A DNA stretch of 64,000 nt from Azospirillum picis (GTDB lineage Bacteria; Pseudomonadota; Alphaproteobacteria; Azospirillales; Azospirillaceae). The stretch spans positions 62,001 through 126,000 of the forward strand of contig NZ_JAGINO010000022.1 in NCBI RefSeq assembly GCF_017876115.1, read 5' to 3'. Numbering within the stretch: the stretch's first letter is position 1; each line of letters begins with the position of its first letter. A model generated the notes under the pieces. The model had not been told where the DNA came from. It was given only the letters and a program-made list of their open reading frames with translations, and made no database searches. This document shows, in pieces, positions 37,633 to 46,544 of this stretch. A program made the translations under genes and the position numbers.

Positions 37633-39171
37633 TCATTCCCCCGCCGGTGCCGGCCCCGAGCTGAGTTCCAGCCAGTCGAGTTCCTCCTCGACGCGGCGGT
37701 AGGCGTCGTCGCCGATGGCCCCCGACCGGCGGAGGTCCGCGATGGCCCGGCGCGACGCCGGGACCGCGCTGCGCCGCAGCCGGTTGTCGGCCGACTCGCT
37801 CGGGTTCCGGCCCTTGCGGGCCTTCACCAGGGCGTCCCGGTACTCCAGCCGGAGACGGTCGGCGGCCGGCGTGTCGTCGCCGTCCAGCACCGCCATCGCG
37901 GCCTTGAGCGCGGCGGCCCTGGCCAGGCTGAGTTCCGTCTCGACGGTGTTGTCCTCCGGCAGGCGCAGGAGGACGAGGAGCGGGCGCAGCGTCAGCCCCT
38001 GGACAACCAGGGTGCCGAGCACCACGACGAAGGCGGTGAGCTGGATGAAGTCGCGGCCGGGGAAGTCCGCCGGAAGGGCCAGAGCGGCGGCGAGCGTGAC
38101 GATGCCGCGCATCCCCGACCAGCCGATCACCAGCCCTCCCTTCACCGTCAGCGGCTCCGCGGCGCCGGGGGGAGCGGGAAGGCCGGCATGGCCACCGCGC
38201 TGCGTCAGGGTATATGCCATCGCCCACAGCAGCCGGGCCGCGACAACCACCGCCAGGACGATCAGCGCCGCGCCGGACTGGGTCAGCAGCTCGGTGCCGT
38301 CGAGCGAGTCCAGGATGGGGCCGAGCTGCAGGCCGATCAGCGTGAAGGCCAGGACGTTCAGCACGAAGGTCACCGTTTCCCACACCGCGAAGGAAGGGAC
38401 CCGCAGGCGGGCCGGCTGCGGCGTCGACCGTGCCGCCGTCAGGCCGAACACGACGACGGTGACCACCGGCGACAGGCCGAGGCGTTCGGCCAGCAGCCAC
38501 ACGCCGAAGGTGACGACGAACTGGATGATCACCGATGTCGGCACGTCGTCGATCCGATGGATCAGGGATCTGGTCAGGCGCGCCAGGCACCAGCCGGCGG
38601 CGACGCTGCCGACCGTGACGAGCGCGAAGGCCGGCACAGCCTCCTCCAGGCCGAAGCCGCCGGCGACCGCGGCGCCGACCGCCAGCTTGTAGAGGAGGAG
38701 CGCCGAGGCGTCGTTCAGCAGGCTCTCGCCCTCCAGCACCTTGCGGATGCGGTGCGGCGGCTCGACCTGGCGCATGACGGCCAGGGCGGCGACGGCGTCC
38801 GGCGGCGCCAGCAGGGCGCCCAGCGCGATCGCCGCCGCCCAGGGCATGTCGGGAGCGAGCAGCCGCGCCGTCACCGCGACGGCCAGCGTCGTCAGGCCGA
38901 CCGCGACCAGGACGAGCGACGTCACCGGGCGCCAGTTGTCGCGGAGATCGCGGAGCGAGGCGTCGTAGGCGGCGTCGAGCAGCACGGGCGCCACGAACAG
39001 CGCCAGGATCAGCTCGGGCGGCAGGTCGAGCTTCGGCGCGCCCGGCAGGAAGGCGACGACCGCGCCGCCCAGCGCCAGGAGGGTCGGGTAGGGCACGTTC
39101 GCCCGTTGCGCGGCCATCGAGAGGAAGGCCGAGACGAACAGCAGCAGCAGCAGGGTTTCGAACACGAGCAT
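37633..39171 (-). CDS. Na+/H+ antiporter, CPA1 family
   Basis: The 512-residue protein, taken from MLVFETLLLLLFV, has about 12 transmembrane helices and a soluble C-terminal region of 120 residues. Family motifs include the transport aspartates in LLAPPDAVAALAVMRQV and GESLLNDASALLLY, and WSGMRGIVTLAAALALP later in the membrane domain. It exchanges monovalent cations for protons at the inner membrane. An alternative start lies 15 codons upstream (MVACRTG); no strong ribosome site marks either. The C-terminus is duplicated in degenerate form at 37190. Confidence 0.9.
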   Translation of the reverse strand: MLVFETLLLLLFVSAFLSMAAQRANVPYPTLLALGGAVVAFLPGAPKLDLPPELILALFVAPVLLDAAYDASLRDLRDNWRPVTSLVLVAVGLTTLAVAVTARLLAPDMPWAAAIALGALLAPPDAVAALAVMRQVEPPHRIRKVLEGESLLNDASALLLYKLAVGAAVAGGFGLEEAVPAFALVTVGSVAAGWCLARLTRSLIHRIDDVPTSVIIQFVVTFGVWLLAERLGLSPVVTVVVFGLTAARSTPQPARLRVPSFAVWETVTFVLNVLAFTLIGLQLGPILDSLDGTELLTQSGAALIVLAVVVAARLLWAMAYTLTQRGGHAGLPAPPGAAEPLTVKGGLVIGWSGMRGIVTLAAALALPADFPGRDFIQLTAFVVVLGTLVVQGLTLRPLLVLLRLPEDNTVETELSLARAAALKAAMAVLDGDDTPAADRLRLEYRDALVKARKGRNPSESADNRLRRSAVPASRRAIADLRRSGAIGDDAYRRVEEELDWLELSSGPAPAGE

Positions 39172-39616
39172 GAGCGTAGAACATCCGTCCGGGCATCCTG
39201 TTCTGCACGCAACCATACCCGTTTTGCCGGACTGCCGGGACTCTCCGGCGGTGGGATCGCGCGCGGGCACCAGCCGCGCTCCCCGAGGGCGATCCGCATC
39301 CCGTGGGGCGCGGCATCGGATGAACCCGCAGGGCCGGCTCCGCCAGTGCGACAGCGCAGGAAAGCATAGGCGGCGGCCATCCTCCGCCCCAGCCGTTCTC
39401 TATGGACGAACGAACATCACCATAAGGCGTATTATTTGTTCAATTTTATAAATTTTTATCTTTCTTCTTTGGGTCGACCCGAGAATTTCGGAAATTGGCG
39501 CAGAATTGTAACGGAATATACCACCTGTTCGTGGATTGCGCGGAAAATGCCTCACCAATGCCCCAGCCGTCCTGCCAATCGTGGCGCCGCATCGCAACTG
39601 CCAAGGATACGGATCA
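39172..39616. other. AT-rich intergenic region upstream of the beta-helix gene
   Basis: The right half (about 39415-39540) is markedly AT-rich for this genome, including TATTATTTGTTCAATTTTAT. No gene was recognised. It probably holds the promoter and control region of the secreted beta-helix protein; TTGGCG and TATACC at a 16-base spacing near 39496 are a weak promoter candidate. Confidence 0.45.
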
Positions 39617-41509
39617 ATGGCCACGACCTCCGGGAACTCGACCATCATCGTGACCGCCAAGGGTGCCGCCAACGCGCATTTCGACCTGCTGGTCGACGGC
39701 AGGAAGATCGGCGAGGGCACCACGGGCGACACGGCCAAGGATTTCGTCTTCAAGACGGACATCGTCGAGAGCCAGGCCCACAAGGTGCAGGTCCAGTACG
39801 ACAATGACGGGATCGTGCACGGCACGGACCGCAACCTGTTCGTCGACGGGATCACGATCAACGGCAAGTCGATCCTGCCGACCGACGACATCGTTTCCTA
39901 CGACAAGGGCGCGCTCGACGGCCGCGACGTCGTCGATGGACGGGACGGCCTGTGGTGGAACGGCACGCTCGTCGTCGACGCCGACAAGAGCTTCTTCGCG
40001 CATGGCGGCGCGGAGGCTCCCTCCACGCCGGCCCCGACCCCGACCCCTGCGCCGGCTCCCGGGACGCCTCCCCAGACGTCGCCCGAGCCGCCCGTCGACG
40101 GGTCGACGCCCGGCGTTCCCAAGCCGACCGGCCCTGGCTTCTACGTCGCCGAGAACGGCAACGATAGCTGGTCGGGCAAGCTGGCGGCTCCCAACGCCGA
40201 CGGCACCGACGGTCCCTTCGCCAGCCTGCAGAAGGCCCAGTCGGCCATGCGGTCGAGCGACATCGACACCACCTACGTGCGCGGCGGCGACTACCACCTG
40301 AAGAGCCCGCTGTGGCTGGACGGCCAGGACTCCGGCGTGACCTTCACCAGCTACGGCAACGAGAAGGCGGTGATCCACGGCGGTTCGCAGGCATCGGTGT
40401 CGATCGGCGTCGGCGGCGCCAAGAACGTCACCATCGAGGGGCTGACCTTCACCGACGGCGTGGCGAGCGGGCACTATGTCTTCGCCGACAACGCCTCCGG
40501 CCTGGTCTTCGCCAACAACGCCGTGAAGGGCGGCGGCTACGGCATCACGGTGCAGAACAGCGCCAACAGCCAGGTCGTCGGCAACCAGTTCGAGGGCACC
40601 GGCGCCGAATCCATCTTCGTCAAGGCCGGTTCCAACGCCACCGTGGTGTCGGACAACCTGATCCGCCATCCCAACGCCGCCGACCGCGGCGACGCCGGCA
40701 TCTGGGTCAACGGCAGCTCCGACGTCAAGGTCACGCACAACCAGATCGAGGACTCGCCGGAGAAGGCGATCGCCGTCGGCTCGGTGCAGACGGACGGCAG
40801 CGACGCGACCCACCGGGTGACCATCGCCTACAACAAGGTCATCGACGCCAACCTGGAATCGAACGACGGCGGCGGCATCTACCTGATCAACCGCCAGCAG
40901 GACCTGACGAACCACACCGTCGTCAACAACGAGGTGACCGGCACCACGGCGACCAACCCGTCGGGCCAGGTGGCGAGCTGGGGCATCTACCTCGACGACT
41001 GGACCAGCGGCGCCACGGTGAAGGGCAACCTCGTCCACGGCAACATCGGCGGCGTGTTCCTGCATGGCGGCTGGGACAACAAGGTCACCGAGAACGTGAT
41101 CGCCGACAACAGCGGCGCCCAGATCGGCCTGCAGCAGCCCGTCGCCTGGAGCGGCTGGAAGGGCCACCAGATGACCGGCAACGACGTCTCGGGCAACGTC
41201 GTCGACGTCCGCGACGGCACCGCCGTCCACATCTACGGGCCTGCCGACGTCGGCAACATCCATGGCAACTTCTACAGCAACCTGGACGCCTCCAAGGACA
41301 TGTTCGACGTCTGGCCGCAGGTGATGGCGGGCGGCGGCAAGGGCGACCTGGCGGAATGGAAGGCCGCGGGCTACGACAGCGGGTCGATGATGCTGGACCC
41401 CGGCTTCGTCAATCCGGGTGCGCACGACTACAGCCTGGCGTCGAACTCCGCGGTCTATGGCCACGGCTTCGACCACATCCCCTACGGCGACATCGGGCTG
41501 CTGGGCTGA
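39617..41509 (+). CDS. Secreted parallel beta-helix protein with N-terminal carbohydrate-binding-like module
   Basis: The 630-residue protein starts MATTSGNSTIIVTAKG behind AAGGAT. Residues 1-130 form a CBM-like module (HFDLLVDGRKIGEG, HKVQVQYDNDG, LFVDGITINGKSI) that is also found twice in the GH5 protein at 46545. A Pro/Thr linker (TPAPTPTPAPAPGTPP) follows, then a right-handed beta-helix beginning GFYVAENGNDSWSGK with many short Asn/Gly-rich strands, as in pectate-lyase-like and mannuronan-epimerase-like proteins. There is no signal peptide, so type I or another non-Sec export is likely. Substrate is probably a polysaccharide. A strong terminator follows at 41545. Confidence 0.8.
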   Translation: MATTSGNSTIIVTAKGAANAHFDLLVDGRKIGEGTTGDTAKDFVFKTDIVESQAHKVQVQYDNDGIVHGTDRNLFVDGITINGKSILPTDDIVSYDKGALDGRDVVDGRDGLWWNGTLVVDADKSFFAHGGAEAPSTPAPTPTPAPAPGTPPQTSPEPPVDGSTPGVPKPTGPGFYVAENGNDSWSGKLAAPNADGTDGPFASLQKAQSAMRSSDIDTTYVRGGDYHLKSPLWLDGQDSGVTFTSYGNEKAVIHGGSQASVSIGVGGAKNVTIEGLTFTDGVASGHYVFADNASGLVFANNAVKGGGYGITVQNSANSQVVGNQFEGTGAESIFVKAGSNATVVSDNLIRHPNAADRGDAGIWVNGSSDVKVTHNQIEDSPEKAIAVGSVQTDGSDATHRVTIAYNKVIDANLESNDGGGIYLINRQQDLTNHTVVNNEVTGTTATNPSGQVASWGIYLDDWTSGATVKGNLVHGNIGGVFLHGGWDNKVTENVIADNSGAQIGLQQPVAWSGWKGHQMTGNDVSGNVVDVRDGTAVHIYGPADVGNIHGNFYSNLDASKDMFDVWPQVMAGGGKGDLAEWKAAGYDSGSMMLDPGFVNPGAHDYSLASNSAVYGHGFDHIPYGDIGLLG

Positions 41510-41544
41510 CCGTCCGCGCCGCTCGGCCACCGATGACCTGACAG

Positions 41545-41570
41545 CGGGCCGCCCGGAGACGGGCGGCCCG
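41545..41570 (+). terminator. Rho-independent-type hairpin after the beta-helix gene
   Basis: CGGGCCGCCCG (41545-41555) and CGGGCGGCCCG (41560-41570) form an 11-base perfect stem with a GAGA loop, followed by TTCGCGTT. It lies 36 bases past the stop codon. Confidence 0.75.
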
Positions 41571-41689
41571 TTCGCGTTGCCGGCCAGCCGCCGGCCGGAC
41601 GGCGGCCCGATGGCGGCCGGATCGCGGCAAGACCGGAGTTGCGCCGTCCGGCTTGTTCGTCTAGAGATCCGCCCTGCCAGGCCGGGCCC

Positions 41690-41738
41690 CTCTGACAGTT
41701 CCGCGAACTGTGATGTCGGACTGGAAAGACCTTCAGAG
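41690..41738 (+). promoter_or_regulatory. Structured leader upstream of terC, candidate cis-acting RNA
   Basis: CTCTGA (41690-41695) can pair with TCAGAG (41733-41738) and encloses a perfect hairpin ACAGTTC-CGC-GAACTGT (41695-41711) with unpaired GGACTGGAAAGACC between. This sits 97 bases upstream of the terC ATG. TerC genes are often preceded by the yybP-ykoY manganese riboswitch, but its conserved core was not seen here. It could equally be a short protein-binding site. Confidence 0.35.
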
Positions 41739-41834
41739 TGGCCCAACCCCGTGCCTGCCGGCAGCGCTTCTCCGTATGTCCGGACCAGCATCGTGGATGC
41801 CACTCTCTTGCCCGATGTAAGAGGAAAGCACCCT

Positions 41835-42551
41835 ATGACTGATCTGTTCACCGCCGACGCGCTCGCCGCGCTGCTTCAGGTTATCGCCATCGACCTCGTG
41901 CTGGCGGGCGACAATGCCATCGTCGTCGGCATGGCCGCCGCCGCCGTGCCGCTGGCCCAGCGCCGCAAGGTCATCTTCTGGGGCATCGCCGCCGCCATCG
42001 GCCTGCGCATCTTCTTCGCCCTGATCACCGCGCAGCTTCTGGCGATCATCGGCCTGACGCTGGCCGGCGGCGTTCTGCTGATGTGGGTGTGCTGGAAGAT
42101 GTTCCGCGAACTGCGCAGCCACGGCGCGGACGAGGTCGCCCCCGACGAGGCGATGGGCCTGCCGGACTCCGCGGGCGCCGCGGCCGCCGGTTCGGTGGGG
42201 GCCGGTTCGGTGGGGGCTGGTTCGATGGGTGCCGGTTCCGCAGGCACCGCCGCCGTCGCGGCGGCCGGGGCGACCACGGTCGGCGCCGCCATCTGGCAGA
42301 TCGTCGTCGCCGACGTGTCGATGTCGCTGGACAACGTGCTGGCGGTCGCCGGCGCGGCCAAGGAGCACCCGACCATCCTGGTGATCGGGCTGGTGCTGTC
42401 GGTGGTGCTGATGGGCGCCGCCGCCAACATGATCGCCCACGCGCTGCACAGGCACCGCTGGATCGGCTGGGTCGGCCTCGCCATCATCACCTATGTCGCG
42501 CTCGACATGATCTGGCGCGGCGGCAACCAGGTGTTCCGACAGTTCGCGTAA
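41835..42551 (+). CDS. TerC family integral membrane protein (YjbE-type)
   Basis: The 238-residue protein starts MTDLFTADALAALLQVIAIDLVLAGDNAIVVGMAA, the TerC signature with the acidic DLVLAGDNA motif, repeated in the second half as VADVSMSLDNVLAVAG. There are about seven membrane helices. In the middle a Gly/Ala/Ser-rich loop (GSVGAGSVGAGSMGAGS) is encoded by tandem repeats. TerC proteins are implicated in metal ion efflux, particularly manganese, and in resistance to tellurite. The start lies behind GAGGAAAG. Confidence 0.88.
   Translation: MTDLFTADALAALLQVIAIDLVLAGDNAIVVGMAAAAVPLAQRRKVIFWGIAAAIGLRIFFALITAQLLAIIGLTLAGGVLLMWVCWKMFRELRSHGADEVAPDEAMGLPDSAGAAAAGSVGAGSVGAGSMGAGSAGTAAVAAAGATTVGAAIWQIVVADVSMSLDNVLAVAGAAKEHPTILVIGLVLSVVLMGAAANMIAHALHRHRWIGWVGLAIITYVALDMIWRGGNQVFRQFA
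42185..42250 (+). repeat. In-frame tandem repeat in terC
   Basis: A 15-base unit (GGTTCGGTGGGGGCC and variants) occurs about four times, coding for GSVGA. It lies in a cytoplasmic loop between two membrane halves and will vary in length between strains. Confidence 0.7.
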
Positions 42552-42567
42552 GGGCGGCGATCCCGCC

Positions 42568-43692
42568 TCAGGGCAACGGTCCCGTCTGGTGGAGCGTCAC
42601 CCGCAGCCCGCCGTTCGACACCGACACCCCGCCCTCGGCGAACGGCAGCTCGGTCGCCTTCGCCAGGGCGGGCTCGTTGGTCAGCACGCCCACCCGCCAG
42701 CCGGCGAAGCCCTTCATCAGGGTCTGGCCCATGGCGTGATACAGCGGGATCAGCGACTTCCTGTCGCCGATGCGGGTGCCGTAGGGCGGGTTGACGATGA
42801 CGAGGCCCGGCGGGCCTTCCGGGGCCGTCAGGTCGCTGATGGCGTGCTGGCGGAACTCGGTCCAGTCGGCGACGCCGGCCCGCCCGGCATTGGCGCGGCT
42901 CATGGCGATGGCGCCGGCATCGCGGTCGCTGCCGTGGAAGCGCCCCGCGAGCCCGGCGGGGGCCGGGGCGGTGCCGGCGGCCCGCAGGGCCTGCCAGGCG
43001 TCGGCGTCGAAGCCGGCGAGGCGCTCGAAGGCGAAGGCGCGGGAACGTCCGGGCTTCAGGCCGGCGGCGATCTCGGCGGCTTCGATCACGAAGGTGCCGG
43101 AGCCGCACATCGGGTCGACCACCGGTTCCCGCCCGTCATAGCCGCACTGGCGCAGGAACAGGGCGGCCAGCGTCTCGCGCAGCGGCGCCTTGTTGACCGC
43201 CTCCTTGTGGCCGCGCTTGTGCAGCGACTCGCCGGAGGTGTCGACGCTGATGGTGCAGAGGTCGTCGTCGATCCGCGCCTTGATGACCACCTCCGCCTCG
43301 GCGGAGAGGGGAGCGCCGAGCCCCTCGGCGATCGCGCGCTCGATGCGCTGGGCGGCGGCGCCGGCATGGTAGATGCGCGACGCCTTGCACGAGGCTTCGA
43401 CCCGCACCGGCACGTCGGGGCGCAGGAACTCCGCCCACGGGACGCGGCGCGCCCGCTTGTCGAGCTGGGCCAGATGAAGGGCGCGGAAGGCGGCGACGCG
43501 CGCCAGGATGCGGGTCGCCCCGCGCAGTTCCAGATTGGCGCGCCAGACCTCGCGCCAGCCGCCGGTGACGGTCACGCCGCCCTTGACGGGCGTCGGGTTC
43601 GCGAAGCCGGCCGCCTGCGCCTCGGCACAGGCCACGGCCTCCAGGCCGGGCGCGGTCACGATGAAGATTTCAAAGGATTGGTCGGTGTTCAT
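42568..43692 (-). CDS. THUMP-domain RNA methyltransferase, RlmL-like
   Basis: The 374-residue protein starts MNTDQSFEIFIVTAPGLEAVACAEA. The first 170 residues hold a THUMP RNA-binding domain; the rest is a Rossmann methyltransferase with VVDPMCGSGTFVIEAA, GSDRDAGAIAMSRANA and the catalytic NPPYGTRIGD motif. It modifies 23S rRNA at guanine N2 in the RlmL family, or a related position. The start was chosen from the clear THUMP N-terminus. It converges on terC. Confidence 0.92.
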   Translation of the reverse strand: MNTDQSFEIFIVTAPGLEAVACAEAQAAGFANPTPVKGGVTVTGGWREVWRANLELRGATRILARVAAFRALHLAQLDKRARRVPWAEFLRPDVPVRVEASCKASRIYHAGAAAQRIERAIAEGLGAPLSAEAEVVIKARIDDDLCTISVDTSGESLHKRGHKEAVNKAPLRETLAALFLRQCGYDGREPVVDPMCGSGTFVIEAAEIAAGLKPGRSRAFAFERLAGFDADAWQALRAAGTAPAPAGLAGRFHGSDRDAGAIAMSRANAGRAGVADWTEFRQHAISDLTAPEGPPGLVIVNPPYGTRIGDRKSLIPLYHAMGQTLMKGFAGWRVGVLTNEPALAKATELPFAEGGVSVSNGGLRVTLHQTGPLP

Positions 43693-43888
43693 CCCGCCTA
43701 CATAGCCCGAAGGCCGCCGGTCTTCGACATCTTTCTCGGAGTGGAAAGAGGATGGTGGCGGGCGGGGACGGGGATGTCCTGGGAAAGGCGGAGGTCCTGC
43801 TTGCCGCGCCGCGCCGCCGGCGGGGGATTCGGCGGGCGTCCGCGGCAAGGACAGGATCAGTCGGGCACGAGATGCCGGTCGAAACCCG

Positions 43889-44257
43889 TTACCGGTAAGA
43901 GGTGTGCGGGGCCACGGCGTCGCCGCGGCCGACGGTGTCGCCGGAGGCGGACAGCCCGACCAGCTCGCCACGGGCGACGGTCGTCAGGCCCAGCTTGCCG
44001 CGGGCGAAGTTCAGGTAGCCGGCGGCGGCCTCGGTATCGCCCTGGGCGGCCAGCGAGCGGGCGACGGACAGCGCGATGCGGGCGGCGTCGCGCTCGGTGC
44101 GCTCGGCGGTGATGGCGTTGGCGCTGGCGGCGGCGGCCGAGGTTTCGGCCAGCAGGCCGTTGAAGTCGGTGGCGGTGGCCGGCGCGGCAGCCAGGGTCAG
44201 GGCCGAAACCGACAGGACGGCGGCGGCGGCGATGGAGAAGAGCTTGTTGGTGGCCAT
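43889..44257 (-). CDS. Small secreted protein of unknown function
   Basis: The 122-residue product has a clear signal peptide (MATNKLFSIAAAAVLSVSALTLAAAPATA) preceded by AGGGA. The mature part is alanine-rich and helical (SAAAASANAITAERTERDAARIALSVARSLAAQGDTEAAAGYLNFARGKL), with a plausible helix-turn-helix repeat-like shape. It appears monocistronic. No family is recognised. Confidence 0.75.
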   Translation of the reverse strand: MATNKLFSIAAAAVLSVSALTLAAAPATATDFNGLLAETSAAAASANAITAERTERDAARIALSVARSLAAQGDTEAAAGYLNFARGKLGLTTVARGELVGLSASGDTVGRGDAVAPHTSYR

Positions 44258-44460
44258 GATCTTGTCCCTTGGAACAGCGGCCCTGCCGGGAGAAGCGCCC
44301 GGTGACGGGGGAAGATCACCGGGCGCAGGGCGGGGCTGGAGGTTGTCGTCCGGTCGGCGCCGGGGAGCGTCGGCCGTGAAGAAAGAGTTAAGCGTCCCGG
44401 CCCGCCGGATAAATCCGCGAGTTCCAACAACACTATTCGCCTCCGGACAACAATGATGCC

Positions 44461-44525
44461 GGCCATCGTCAGGATGGGGGCATCGTCAGGACGGGGCATC
44501 GTCAGGACGGGGCCACCGTCAGGAC
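44461..44525. repeat. Four-copy tandem repeat CATCGTCAGGACGGGG
   Basis: A 16-base unit is repeated about four times with few changes immediately downstream of, and slightly overlapping, the SDR gene's end. It is a simple repeat likely to vary in copy number. Confidence 0.75.
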
Positions 44526-45253
44526 TGGGCCGTCGGGCGGACGACGATGTCGCCCACCTCGACCTCCGCCGGCTGCTCGATCGCGAAGGCGATCGCCCTG
44601 GCGATGGCATCCGGCGGGATGCCGGTGTCCGCCATCTGCCCGGTGACCGCGTCCCGTGCCGTCTGGTTCCGGATGGAGCCGGCGAAGTCCGTCCTGACCA
44701 CGCCGGGCGAAACGCCGGTGACGCGAAGCTTCGCCCCGGCTTCCTGGCGCAGGCCTTCCGTGATCGTCCGCACCGCGTTCTTGGTCGCGGCATAGACCCC
44801 CTGGCTCGGGACGATCCTGAGCCCGGCGGTCGAGATCACGTTGACGAAATGTCCGCTGTCCTGGCGCCGGAACATCGGCAGGGCGGCGGCGATGCCATAG
44901 AGCACGCCCTTGACGTTGACGTCGATCATCGCCTCCCAGTCCTCGACGTCGGCCTGGTCGAAGAGGGCGATGGGGCCGATGCCGGCGTTGCTGACCAGCA
45001 CGTCGAGCCGGCCGTAGCGATCGCCGGCCAACGCCACCAGCGCCTCCACATCCGCGCGTTTGCTGACGTCCGTGACCAGCCGGACCGCCTCGCCGCCGCG
45101 TTCGGCGATCTCCGCCACCAGGTCGTCGAGCTGCTCCTGCCGGCGGGCGCCCAGCACGAGCTTCGCGCCCCGCTCGGCCAGCAGCAGTGCGGTCGCCCGG
45201 CCGATGCCGCTGCTGGCCCCGGTGATCGCGACGATTTTTCCGCTCACGCCCAT
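44519..45253 (-). CDS. Short-chain dehydrogenase/reductase (classical SDR)
   Basis: The 244-residue enzyme starts MGVSGKIVAITGASSGIGRATA, with the NAD(P)-binding TGASSGIG motif, the NAG motif as VSNAGIG and the YxxxK active site as YAATKNAV. It resembles NADP-dependent SDRs of the YdfG group. It is divergent from an AraC family regulator, a common arrangement in which the regulator controls the enzyme. Substrate unknown. Confidence 0.9.
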   Translation of the reverse strand: MGVSGKIVAITGASSGIGRATALLLAERGAKLVLGARRQEQLDDLVAEIAERGGEAVRLVTDVSKRADVEALVALAGDRYGRLDVLVSNAGIGPIALFDQADVEDWEAMIDVNVKGVLYGIAAALPMFRRQDSGHFVNVISTAGLRIVPSQGVYAATKNAVRTITEGLRQEAGAKLRVTGVSPGVVRTDFAGSIRNQTARDAVTGQMADTGIPPDAIARAIAFAIEQPAEVEVGDIVVRPTAQS

Positions 45254-45461
45254 GTCTTCCTCCTGCGCTGTCGGTGATGGCGTGAGTTTTGCGCAGCCGG
45301 CCTGGACGGTCTATGCTCGCAGCGCCATGTTTTCGTCGCGGCCGTCCAATTCACGACGGCCGGAGTGTTGGTGGCCACTGTCAGGCGGGTCGATCTCCCC
45401 GATGCCCAGTTCCTCGAAGTCCAATTCCTCAACGTCCAATCCCTCGGCGCCCAAGTCTTCG

Positions 45462-46448
45462 ATGTCCGCCTTCCCGGTGCTCGGCTTCCCGGTTTCCGGT
45501 TCCCCGGCTTCCGGCTTCCAGGCCGATCCCTTTTCGGATGTGCTGTCGCTTCTCCAGGTCCGCAGCGTGCGCTGCAGCCGGCTCGAAGCGCGCGGTCCCT
45601 GGGCATTGCGCTTTCCGGAACGGTCGCGGCTGAAGCTGGTGGCGGTGCTGCGGGGGAACTGCTGGCTCCTGCTGCCCGACCGCCCGCCGCACCGGCTGCG
45701 GGCCGGCGACCTCTTCCTGCTCACCAACACGCCCTATGTGGTGGCGAGCGACCCCGCCGTCCCCGCCAGGGACGGGATGGAGTTCTACAGGGAGGGCGGG
45801 GAGGGCACGGTCCGCCTGGGCAGCGAAGAGGGGGGTGGCGGTGGGGAGGACGGCGGAACGGTGATGCTCGGCGGCGGGCTGGTCTTCGAGGAGGACGGTG
45901 CCCGGCTGGTCGTCGAGGCGCTTCCGCCCGTCATGTGCGTCTCGGCGGATCATCCCGCCGCGGCGGTCCTGCGCAACAGCCTGGACCTGCTCGACCGCGA
46001 GATGGAGCGGCCGGAGATCGGCGCCGCGATGGTGGCGCAGGGGCTGGCGGCCATCATCGTCGTCCAGATGCTGCGCGCCTATGTGGCCGAGAATGGACGG
46101 GACTGCGCCGGCTGGGTCAGCGCCCTGACGGATCCGCGGATCGCCCGGGCATTGACCGCGATGCACCGCGAGATCGCCCGCGGCTGGACCGTAGGGGCGC
46201 TGGCGGCCGAGGCCGGCATGTCCCGCTCGGCCTTCGCCTCGCACTTCCGCCGGCTGGCCGGGGTCGCCCCGCTGGATTACCTGAGGCGCCTGCGGATGGA
46301 GCGCGCCCGTCTGGCCCTGCGGCACGGCCGGGTGCCGGTCGGCGAACTGGCGGCCGGCCTCGGCTATGCCTCGGAGAGCGCCTTCGGCCACGCCTACAAG
46401 CGGGTCTTCGGCCGCTCCCCGCGCCATGACCGGGCGGTGGACGCCTGA
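45462..46448 (+). CDS. AraC family transcriptional regulator with cupin-type sensor
   Basis: The C-terminal helix-turn-helix pair is clear: WTVGALAAEAGMSRSAFASHFRRLAGVAPLDYLRRLRMERARLAL and PVGELAAGLGYASESAFGHAYKRVFGRSPR. The N-terminal domain (DPFSDVLSLLQVRSVR, RFPERSRLKLVAVLRGNCWLLL) is the cupin type often regulating SDR and aldo-keto reductase genes. The exact start is uncertain: ATGs at 45462, 45402 and 45327 are in frame, and the preceding DNA has a low-complexity Ser/Pro repeat. It faces the SDR at 44519, a likely target. Confidence 0.85.
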   Translation: MSAFPVLGFPVSGSPASGFQADPFSDVLSLLQVRSVRCSRLEARGPWALRFPERSRLKLVAVLRGNCWLLLPDRPPHRLRAGDLFLLTNTPYVVASDPAVPARDGMEFYREGGEGTVRLGSEEGGGGGEDGGTVMLGGGLVFEEDGARLVVEALPPVMCVSADHPAAAVLRNSLDLLDREMERPEIGAAMVAQGLAAIIVVQMLRAYVAENGRDCAGWVSALTDPRIARALTAMHREIARGWTVGALAAEAGMSRSAFASHFRRLAGVAPLDYLRRLRMERARLALRHGRVPVGELAAGLGYASESAFGHAYKRVFGRSPRHDRAVDA

Positions 46449-46478
46449 CCGGCCGGGGCCGGTGGCCCAATGAAGAAA

Positions 46479-46502
46479 GGGGCCGTCCTTTCGGACGGCC
46501 CC
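46479..46502. terminator. Hairpin between the AraC and endoglucanase genes
   Basis: GGGGCCGTCC and GGACGGCCCC form a perfect 10-base stem with a TTTC loop. Read from the minus strand it is followed by TTTCTTCATT, a T-rich tail, so it terminates the endoglucanase gene; it may also serve the AraC gene on the plus strand. Confidence 0.8.
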
Positions 46503-46544
46503 CCTGAGTGGAGTGCTGGCGTTCGGTACCGGCGGACGGCGTGG

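Noticed and set aside
41640-41834. A yybP-ykoY manganese riboswitch upstream of terC
   Set aside because: The conserved core sequences of that class were not found; only an unclassified nested hairpin is reported.
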